Shown: positions 25,375-31,666 of the stretch, one piece after another | Layout: each line of letters begins with the position of its first letter | Numbering within the stretch: the first letter of the stretch is position 1 | Origin: Desulfurococcus mucosus DSM 2162 | GTDB taxonomy: Archaea; Thermoproteota; Thermoprotei_A; Sulfolobales; Desulfurococcaceae | Assembly: GCF_000186365.1 (NCBI RefSeq) | Contig: NC_014961.1 | Location: forward strand, 744,001-808,000 | DNA: 64,000 bases | Direction of reading: 5' to 3' | Position numbers and translations under genes: made by a program | The notes under the pieces: generated by a model | What the model was told of the DNA's origin: nothing | Seen by the model: only the letters and a program-made list of their open reading frames with translations | Database searches by the model: none

Positions 25375-26370
25375 ATGCAGGGTGGAGGCGGATTAGAACC
25401 CAGGGGGCTGATCCCAGTGGAGGTCATCGGTCTGGATGAAGGCATAGTGGAGAGGGTTGCGAGAACGCTGAGAAACAATCCGGAGAGGATTAGCACTATC
25501 GACCTCTGCGATACAAGGTTCTACCCCTCATGCAGCGAGGATGTAGAGAGCGTCGCAAGATACTTTATTGTAATGGTAGCCATGGATCACAGGTTGAGTA
25601 GGCCTGGCAAGCCCTATGAGGCCGAGCTGGAGGACGGCGTTTACCGTGGCGCAGAATTACTATATAGGCTTGGAATGAGAAAATACATGGAGGATCCAGG
25701 GTTCTTCAACCCAGAGCACCTGGCCAGTATAAGAGTAGATGAGGTTGAGGCATGGCTTAGCGTTGGCAACGCTAAGCCACCGGACATCGAGGTGAGAACC
25801 CTCCTCCTGAGGGACATGGGGTTAAAAATCACCAGGTTATTCAACGGCAATGTCAAGGATATTATCGAGGCTTCCGGTGGAAGACTCTATGGCTCACTAG
25901 GGGATCCAGGGCTCATCGACCTACTAAGGGTCTTCAGAGCCTTCGAAGACCCGGTTGAGAAGAAGCCTCTTCTCCTGGCAAAGTTCCTCTCTAGGAGGGG
26001 TGTTATAACTCTCCGCGAGAAGCTGGGGATCCCTGTGGACAACCACCTCTCCAGGATAGCGTACAGGCTGGGAATAGTAATGGTGTCAGGGAGCCTGTGG
26101 GCTAAAATAAGGGGACATGTAGAGGTAACACGCAGCGAGGATACCCTGCTTAGATTGATCGTTAGGAGAGGATACGAGGCTGTCGCAGATAAGGCTGGTC
26201 TGGATCCAGGCGTGGTTGACGATTACTTCTGGCTCATGGGCAGGAATACATGCCTAAGAGAAGGAGAACCCAGGTGCGACAAGTGCCTGTTCAAGGGTTT
26301 CTGCAAGGCCAGAAGGAACAGTAGCTTTATGGTTCCCGAGCATCATTACTATGATACATGGTACTACTAG
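25375..26370 (+). CDS. Iron-sulfur protein of uncertain family with glycosylase-like features
   Basis: 331 aa. The C-terminus has four cysteines spaced C-x7-C-x2-C-x5-C (CLREGEPRCDKC then LFKGFC, about residues 292-309), close to the Fe-S loop of endonuclease III (C-x6-C-x2-C-x5-C). The middle (PVDNHLSRIAYRLGIVMV near 222-239) resembles the helical core of HhH-type N-glycosylases and of queuosine-salvage glycosylases. No clear catalytic Lys/Asp pair can be pointed to. It may act on DNA or a modified nucleoside, by resemblance only. The next gene starts 4 bp later and is likely co-transcribed. Confidence 0.6.
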   Translation: MQGGGGLEPRGLIPVEVIGLDEGIVERVARTLRNNPERISTIDLCDTRFYPSCSEDVESVARYFIVMVAMDHRLSRPGKPYEAELEDGVYRGAELLYRLGMRKYMEDPGFFNPEHLASIRVDEVEAWLSVGNAKPPDIEVRTLLLRDMGLKITRLFNGNVKDIIEASGGRLYGSLGDPGLIDLLRVFRAFEDPVEKKPLLLAKFLSRRGVITLREKLGIPVDNHLSRIAYRLGIVMVSGSLWAKIRGHVEVTRSEDTLLRLIVRRGYEAVADKAGLDPGVVDDYFWLMGRNTCLREGEPRCDKCLFKGFCKARRNSSFMVPEHHYYDTWYY

Positions 26371-26373
26371 CAC

Positions 26374-26742
26374 ATGGTGAATTGCTTGGCGGATGCACCC
26401 GGGAGAGTAGAGGAGTTAATGAGGCTTGACAAGCTTAGCAGGCTAGTGGTGAGCTACTTTCTGAAGCATATAAGTGTGGGTGAGATAGTAGCTGTAATGG
26501 ATCTACGTGAAGAGGTGAGAAGGAGAGTTAGAGAAGGAGAGAAGGATCTAGTCCAAGAGAATGAGAGTGTTTTCATAGAGAGGGAGGTGATGCGGGTACT
26601 CATGGAGCTCGTTAGAAAAGGGGTTCTCTACTATAGGAATGGTGTGTACAGTTTATCCCCCTGGCTCATTGAACTAGTGAAGAAGAGGTTTGGGGGATTA
26701 AACCCGGGGGTTCCCAAGCCATTAGAGAAGCTTGTTGAGTAG
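26374..26742 (+). CDS. Hypothetical winged-helix-like protein
   Basis: 122 aa, directly after the Fe-S protein gene (3-bp gap). Helices in residues 15-85 and the run VLMELVRKGVLYYRNGVYSL at the end of the domain resemble a winged helix with its wing. No family recognised. Co-transcription with the Fe-S protein suggests shared function. It converges on a methyltransferase gene 12 bp away. Confidence 0.55.
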   Translation: MVNCLADAPGRVEELMRLDKLSRLVVSYFLKHISVGEIVAVMDLREEVRRRVREGEKDLVQENESVFIEREVMRVLMELVRKGVLYYRNGVYSLSPWLIELVKKRFGGLNPGVPKPLEKLVE

Positions 26743-26754
26743 GCTGCGAAGGCT

Positions 26755-27621
26755 TTACTGCTTCTTCACGCAGACGAATCCCTGTGCATCCGGGTCGTAG
26801 AAGATGTTTTCGAAGCCAGCTCTAGACAGCCTGTTCCTTATCCCCTTAAGTATATCCGGTGCTCCATGGCGCCTTGGCTCACCCGTGTAATGGAAGAGCA
26901 CTCCACCGGGTTGTAGAACCCTGTAGAGCTCAATGTAAAAGTCAAGGCTGTAAAGTTCACCGGTACTTCTAGTGAACCTGGGAGGATCATGTATTATCCT
27001 CCCAAAGGACTCTGAGGGAAGCGTTGAAACGCCTTCCACGACATCCCTTATCTCAATCCTGATTCTCCCGCTACTTAGACTCCTGCTCCACGGGTTCCTC
27101 TCAGCTATCCACACCACATTCTCATCTACTTCAAAAGTATGCACGAAGCCGGCATCTTTCTCCAGGGAGGCTATGGCCGTGTAGCCTAAGCCCATGCATG
27201 TGTCTAGGACGCTCATACCTCTCCTCACTTTAGCAGCGCGAACCTTAACTAATGCATCGTGCCACGGATCGGTTCCCTGTATTCTATGCATGTGGATTCC
27301 GTTTATTTCAAGCGTGGGAGCCGTGTTCTCCCCGGTTGCCTTCAACTTGTAGAAGCCTTTCTCGGAATGCAGTAGAACCTCGTATATCCTCCCGGACTTC
27401 TCGAGAAGCACTATTCTATCCGGCTCGCTTGGCTCGAGGTCTCCTATACTGGCTTCCAGCTCTCCTATAGTGATCCTGTTGTTCTCCACGCAGACCCTTG
27501 TCCTCGACAAGCCTATGTCAAGTGTAATGTCGACGCAGCCCTGTTGCCTCCTTAATTCTTCCACCGTGAAATATGTGAACCAGTATCCTTCAACAGGCTT
27601 GAAGCGGTTGGCGGCATCCAT
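26755..27621 (-). CDS. SAM-dependent methyltransferase (archaeal COG2521 type)
   Basis: 288 aa. The Rossmann methyltransferase motif I is VLDTCMGLGYTAIASLE (about residues 138-154); motif II acidic residue lies in HTFEVDENVVWIAERNP; motif IV is RIIHDPPRFT, a DPPR variant of the D/N-PP-Y/F motif used by enzymes that methylate nucleic-acid amines. A substrate-recognition region fills the first 120 residues. The target is unknown; RNA or DNA bases are likely from the motif. Stand-alone gene 6 bp downstream of the metal regulator gene and probably the tail of that operon. Confidence 0.75.
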   Translation of the reverse strand: MDAANRFKPVEGYWFTYFTVEELRRQQGCVDITLDIGLSRTRVCVENNRITIGELEASIGDLEPSEPDRIVLLEKSGRIYEVLLHSEKGFYKLKATGENTAPTLEINGIHMHRIQGTDPWHDALVKVRAAKVRRGMSVLDTCMGLGYTAIASLEKDAGFVHTFEVDENVVWIAERNPWSRSLSSGRIRIEIRDVVEGVSTLPSESFGRIIHDPPRFTRSTGELYSLDFYIELYRVLQPGGVLFHYTGEPRRHGAPDILKGIRNRLSRAGFENIFYDPDAQGFVCVKKQ

Positions 27622-27626
27622 GTATC

Positions 27627-28028
27627 CTACCCTTCACCCTGGCTGTATGATGTGTCGAGTGGCATGTATCTCTGGACGGAGGCGTGTGACGAGATACGTG
27701 TCCTCAACTCGTTTATCAGTCTCGAGGATCCCTCGACCACGAGGACCATGATGAAGCCGTCGCGCACCTTGTATAAACTATAGGCTGAAACCACATCAGT
27801 ATACTTGGAGAAGAGGTTTGGCGGCGGGGAAGCACTCGTGTAGGCCACTATCACACCTCTACATTCATGCTCTTTTTCCCCGTGGAGGTTTTCATGTATG
27901 TACTCGTTCAACGCATTGGAGACTATGGTGGATCTATCGCAGTGCAACAGCTCTGCGAGGTTATCGAGTCTCTCAGCTATGTTTGACGGTATACTTATAC
28001 CGAATCTCCTCTTTACATGCCTACTCAT
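27627..28028 (-). CDS. Ribbon-helix-helix (CopG/NikR-type) metal-responsive regulator
   Basis: About 133 aa. Residues 5-45 are a ribbon-helix-helix (RRFGISIPSNIAERLDNLAE then HCDRSTIVSNALNEYI), and the rest resembles the NikR ACT-like sensor domain, but the His/Cys nickel ligands of NikR are not evident. ATG 28028 is the start; it overlaps the permease gene by 8 bp, placing the regulator in the transporter operon. The paired palindromes at 29907-29961 between this operon and the ATPase gene are its likely binding sites, an inference from position and symmetry. Confidence 0.75.
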   Translation of the reverse strand: MSRHVKRRFGISIPSNIAERLDNLAELLHCDRSTIVSNALNEYIHENLHGEKEHECRGVIVAYTSASPPPNLFSKYTDVVSAYSLYKVRDGFIMVLVVEGSSRLINELRTRISSHASVQRYMPLDTSYSQGEG

Positions 28029-28902
28029 GGCGACCCTGCCTCCTAATGAACACTGTGTAAAGGAAGAGGAGTACAAGGATTAAGCCGCTTGCGCCGACGG
28101 GACTCAACCCTTGTTCTATTGCCACGAGGTATCCCAGTGCGGAGGATGCTGTTGATACTAGTAGCGTTGAAAACAAGTGCTCTCTGCTGTTGCCGGAGAT
28201 TCTTGCCCCTATTAGAGGCGGCAGGAGGATCATGACGTGCTCCATTATGTATCCGCTGACCCTTAGCAACCCTATTGTTGCGAGACCTATCGCTGTGAAC
28301 GATGCAAAGTCGTAAAGCCAGACCCTTAACCCGGCGATCTTGGCTGACACAGGGTCGATGCTTATGAAGACTGTTTCCTCGTAGATTAGAAGTACTAGGG
28401 CTAAGACGATGAATGATATTGTCGATGCCGCAATCATGTCGTTCACAGTCATGAGAACAGGGTCCCCGAGCATTATGCTTGACAAGCTGTAGCGTGCTGG
28501 GAAAGCTGTTAACACATAGTATGCTGCAATAACGCCTGCTGATGAAGTAAACGAGACCATGAAGGAGGATACTTTGTTGGGGTCCAGTCCCCTGTAGATG
28601 AAGTAGCCTGCTATGTAGACCAGTGCCAGTCCTATGGGTATAGCTGAGTAATAGATACTCGTGTTGAATAGTGATGCCAGCAGGTAACCCAATGTAACGG
28701 CCAGGAAGCTGCCATGGGTGGAGCCGGCTACAAGGAATTCTAGCCCCCTGTAATATGTTAGTAGTCCAACGGAGCTTAACGCCAGCCCGGTGAGCCAGTA
28801 TACCAGTGTTTTCTCAACCCCTACTGTTCGGGAAGCCTCTGCAAGCAACAGGGAGAAAAACAGTGAAACAAGTGCCAGCAATACAACTCTTCCGCCACTC
28901 AT
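28021..28902 (-). CDS. Metal ABC transporter permease (ABC-3 family, ZnuB/MntB type)
   Basis: 293 aa with eight or so predicted transmembrane helices. The conserved glycine/proline-rich membrane pattern of ABC-3 permeases is visible (LSSVGLLTYYRGLEFLVAG near the N-terminus, HVMILLPPLIGARISGNSRE near 220). It imports a divalent metal with the solute-binding protein encoded just upstream (4-bp overlap) and the ATPase encoded divergently at 29967. Confidence 0.85.
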   Translation of the reverse strand: MSGGRVVLLALVSLFFSLLLAEASRTVGVEKTLVYWLTGLALSSVGLLTYYRGLEFLVAGSTHGSFLAVTLGYLLASLFNTSIYYSAIPIGLALVYIAGYFIYRGLDPNKVSSFMVSFTSSAGVIAAYYVLTAFPARYSLSSIMLGDPVLMTVNDMIAASTISFIVLALVLLIYEETVFISIDPVSAKIAGLRVWLYDFASFTAIGLATIGLLRVSGYIMEHVMILLPPLIGARISGNSREHLFSTLLVSTASSALGYLVAIEQGLSPVGASGLILVLLFLYTVFIRRQGRHE

Positions 28903-29900
28903 TTAAGCAGCCACCTTGATGCAATTAGACCGGCTATGAAGCCTACAATAATGTAGACTACTATCATGAGGTACTCTGAAAGCCCGCTTTGAGCCGGGGA
29001 TGCCCCGGTAACCCCTGCATTATTGATGCTTACATTGCCAAGCACTGAAACCACGTATCCTAGTTTCCCAGGTATGGAGCCTTCAGCCATGGGTGACGGG
29101 ATCCCGACTGCTACCACCCCGTATCGTCTCGACAATTCTACCAGGGTATTGCTCTCGCTTGAAACAGGAGGCGACGTGTAGAATACGATTGGTATGGTTC
29201 CATTCCTCAGCAATCCCTCTACTGTACTCAGATCCAGGGGGCTAGGCTGGACATCGTGTTCAGGTATAAGCGACTTCACCACTTTGAATCCCATCCACTC
29301 GACGGCGTACTGTAACACCGGTGTGTCTACCACCGTGGGCACCCCCATGTATCTCCCATGGCTTTTCGAAATCAAGCGTGCGAGAGAAGCTATCACATCC
29401 ATGGCCTTCGCCCTATAGCAGTCTGCCTTAGAGGGGTTTAGAGCCACTAATGTAGACGTAAGGTTTTCAACGAATAGAAGATAGTTCAAGGGGTCATATA
29501 TCGGCATGTGCAGGTTTTCCTGCCCCGTAGACGGGTTGATGGCTATCCGGAGCCCGGGGATCTCCAATATATTGATCAGGGTGGCGTTCAACCCGCCCTG
29601 CATTACGAGCTCACTTATCTGCATCTCCACGCCGGTATGGCCGGTTGAAACTATCAATGTGGCCTTCCTTAATTTATCGTAATCACTGGTCGACAACTGG
29701 TATTCATGGGGGTCGACGCCAGGGGGAACTAAATAGTCGACACTATCGTTATCGCATAGAAGGGACTTCACATCGTTAACCATGCTTGGAAACACTGTGA
29801 TGACGCGTATCCCGCCTTCTGCAACAGCGGTCTGCGCAGGCAGTATGCTAATCAATACCAGCAGAACTATGGTGACATGAGGGAGTGAGCGTGCAATCAT
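28899..29900 (-). CDS. Metal ABC transporter solute-binding protein (cluster A-I), membrane-anchored
   Basis: 333 aa. A signal peptide (about residues 1-27), a ZnuA-type first ligand motif PPGVDPHEYQLSTSDYDKL (near 60), and STGHTGVEMQIS (near 87) are visible; the usual His-x2-Phe-x-Tyr third ligand site is DTPVLQYAVEWMGF instead. There is no His-rich loop. A C-terminal transmembrane helix (LMIVVYIIVGFIAGLIASRW) tethers it outside the cell. ATG 29900 lies about 25 bp from a TATA box, so the mRNA is nearly leaderless. The metal could be zinc, manganese, nickel or another ion. Confidence 0.82.
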   Translation of the reverse strand: MIARSLPHVTIVLLVLISILPAQTAVAEGGIRVITVFPSMVNDVKSLLCDNDSVDYLVPPGVDPHEYQLSTSDYDKLRKATLIVSTGHTGVEMQISELVMQGGLNATLINILEIPGLRIAINPSTGQENLHMPIYDPLNYLLFVENLTSTLVALNPSKADCYRAKAMDVIASLARLISKSHGRYMGVPTVVDTPVLQYAVEWMGFKVVKSLIPEHDVQPSPLDLSTVEGLLRNGTIPIVFYTSPPVSSESNTLVELSRRYGVVAVGIPSPMAEGSIPGKLGYVVSVLGNVSINNAGVTGASPAQSGLSEYLMIVVYIIVGFIAGLIASRWLLK

Positions 29901-29906
29901 CTATGT

Positions 29907-29921
29907 CACCCTTGTGCACAA
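29907..29921. promoter_or_regulatory. Operator copy 1 of the divergent metal transporter promoter
   Basis: CACCCTTGTGCACAA, containing the perfect palindrome TTGTGCACAA (29912-29921). It lies between the minus-strand TATA box (29922-29930) and the start of the solute-binding protein gene at 29900. It is the exact reverse complement of copy 2. Confidence 0.75.
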
Positions 29922-29930
29922 ATTTATTAG
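29922..29930 (-). promoter_or_regulatory. TATA box of the binding protein-permease-regulator operon
   Basis: CTAATAAAT on the minus strand, 22-30 bp before ATG 29900, directly beside operator copy 1. Confidence 0.55.
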
Positions 29931-29934
29931 GGAC

Positions 29935-29943
29935 CTTATAAAT
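29935..29943 (+). promoter_or_regulatory. TATA box of the metal transporter ATPase gene
   Basis: CTTATAAAT, about 25-32 bp before ATG 29967 and directly before operator copy 2. It sets the start at 29967 rather than an in-frame GTG at 29949, which falls inside the operator. Confidence 0.65.
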
Positions 29944-29946
29944 GCT

Positions 29947-29961
29947 TTGTGCACAAGGGTG
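29947..29961. promoter_or_regulatory. Operator copy 2 of the divergent metal transporter promoter
   Basis: TTGTGCACAAGGGTG, the exact reverse complement of copy 1 (29907-29921), 25 bp away. It covers the expected transcription start of the ATPase gene, just 6 nt before its ATG. Confidence 0.75.
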
Positions 29962-29966
29962 CAGCC

Positions 29967-30731
29967 ATGCTGATAGAACTAGTGAATGTAACCGTTGGAC
30001 GCGGTGGTACAGTGGTATTGAGAGATGTAAACTCCATTATTAAGGGGCCTGGACTAGTACAGGTGATAGGGCCGAATGGTGCAGGTAAGACAACGCTTTT
30101 CCTCACGATTCTAGGTGTGATACGGCCTGTTAGAGGAGTCGTTAGAGTGAACGGTGTCGAGGTGAATGGCGACCCTGGGAAACTGGGGGAGATGGTGTCC
30201 TATGTGCCGCAGAGATTCTATATGCCTCGAGATGCCCCTTTATCCCTCTGGGAGTTCGTTGAAATGTATGCTAAGACATATAGTAGGAGAGGCGGGGCCC
30301 GTGGATCCCTAGACTATGTGAGGAGCAAAGTATCCTCGGCCCTGGAAACCGTGAGGCTACCTAGGGAGGTTTGGCAGAGAAGGGTTAGTGAGCTGAGCGG
30401 GGGGCAACTCCAGAGGGCTTTAATCGCCAGGGCTCTCTCAGTGGATGCGGAGATACTCCTGATGGATGAACCCCTCTCCAACATAGATCCTGAAGGAAGA
30501 GGCATTCTGGCTGACATAATAGGTGAGCTCTCAAGGGAGAAACTCCTACTTGTATCGAGCCACGACCCCATGCTTCTCCTACCCTACACAAGCAAGATAC
30601 TGTTACTCGGGTATGGAGAGTATAGGTATGGTGATCCAGACGAGATACTCACACGGGAAGCCCTCGTGAAGATATATAAGGGGTGTGCCATAATACTCAG
30701 CGACCACGCACACATAGCTGATTGGCACTGA
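29967..30731 (+). CDS. Metal ABC transporter ATP-binding protein
   Basis: About 254 aa. Walker A GPNGAGKTT (near residue 35), signature LSGGQLQRALIARAL (near 145), Walker B EILLMDEPLSNID and H-loop SSHDP are present. It is the ATPase of the metal importer whose permease and binding protein are encoded on the opposite strand; the divergent arrangement is bridged by a shared operator. ATG 29967 is preferred by TATA spacing. The last 10 bp overlap a TTG that could start the next gene. Confidence 0.87.
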   Translation: MLIELVNVTVGRGGTVVLRDVNSIIKGPGLVQVIGPNGAGKTTLFLTILGVIRPVRGVVRVNGVEVNGDPGKLGEMVSYVPQRFYMPRDAPLSLWEFVEMYAKTYSRRGGARGSLDYVRSKVSSALETVRLPREVWQRRVSELSGGQLQRALIARALSVDAEILLMDEPLSNIDPEGRGILADIIGELSREKLLLVSSHDPMLLLPYTSKILLLGYGEYRYGDPDEILTREALVKIYKGCAIILSDHAHIADWH

Positions 30732-30754
30732 AACGGTGCATTATAACCTTGAGA

Positions 30755-31588
30755 ATGCTTGAAGGCGAGTTATGGGAGTACATGGGTAAAGTATACATTG
30801 TGAAGGGGTTTCAGCACCCCGAGGATATGCTGATAGCTTACCCGAGGTACAGCCTCTACACGGCTGAAAAAATACAGGGATGGCTCCAGGGAAGCGGGCT
30901 CAACACCGTTTATTGGGAGTGTATTAAATCGAAGGTGCCGGTCATACCCCTATCGGGAAGCACGTGTTTCCAGCAGAGGACGAGCCTCCGCGTCCAGCTA
31001 ATCCCGGTGCTTCTCCGTGACGTGCTGGGTTTGGATGAGGGAGACATCTACGTCTCCGGCTCCTCCAGAGTGCTCGCTGAGCACGGTGATGTTGACGTTG
31101 TAGTGTATGGTGCAGGAGAGGACTTGGTTCACGACCTAGAGAACCTGGTGGGAAGAGGCGTGTTTAAGCGTGTTAATGAATGGGTGCTTGTAAGGGAGTA
31201 TCTTGAGAAGCATAGTGGCAGGATGAGCCTGGCAGACTACCTATGGTTCAAGAGGGACACTGTACTCCACTTGGATGTAATGGGATACCATGTAAATCTC
31301 AGGCCAGTTGTATACACTAAGGGAGTACAGGGATGCATTGACCCCGTTCACCGGGTGAGCAAGTATACTGGAAGGCTACGTGTCATTGAACAAGTTTCAA
31401 GCCGTTTGATACCCTCGAGGTATATAGCCGTGCTTGAGGGAGGTGAAGAGGTTGTTCTTGAATCCATGAGGGAAGTCTACTCCGAGCTCGCCCTAGGCAA
31501 TTACATTGTGATCGAGGGTAGGATTGAGGAGAGACGTGGTGGCTTATACCTGGTTCCTGATCACGGAGTTTTAAAGCCTACTCTGTAG
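30755..31588 (+). CDS. Predicted nucleotidyltransferase (COG2413-like)
   Basis: About 277 aa. The N-terminal stretch LWEYMGKVYIVKGFQHPEDM then LIAYPRYSL resembles the opening of the archaeal COG2413 family, and YVSGSSRVLAEHGDVDVVVY (about residues 106-125) is a nucleotidyltransferase GS...DxD site. The C-terminus (KYTGRLRVIEQVSSRLIPSR and following) may form a small beta domain. ATG 30755 is chosen because the family-like part begins there; a TTG at 30722 overlapping the ATPase gene is possible. The likely product transfers a nucleotide to an unknown acceptor. It is co-transcribed with the metal ATPase. Confidence 0.65.
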   Translation: MLEGELWEYMGKVYIVKGFQHPEDMLIAYPRYSLYTAEKIQGWLQGSGLNTVYWECIKSKVPVIPLSGSTCFQQRTSLRVQLIPVLLRDVLGLDEGDIYVSGSSRVLAEHGDVDVVVYGAGEDLVHDLENLVGRGVFKRVNEWVLVREYLEKHSGRMSLADYLWFKRDTVLHLDVMGYHVNLRPVVYTKGVQGCIDPVHRVSKYTGRLRVIEQVSSRLIPSRYIAVLEGGEEVVLESMREVYSELALGNYIVIEGRIEERRGGLYLVPDHGVLKPTL

Positions 31589-31666
31589 ACTCCTCAATCA
31601 TCATGGATTTAAAGGAGGAGAGATAGAAGAAAAATATTCGTGTCAACTCTTCCATAAAATACTGGG

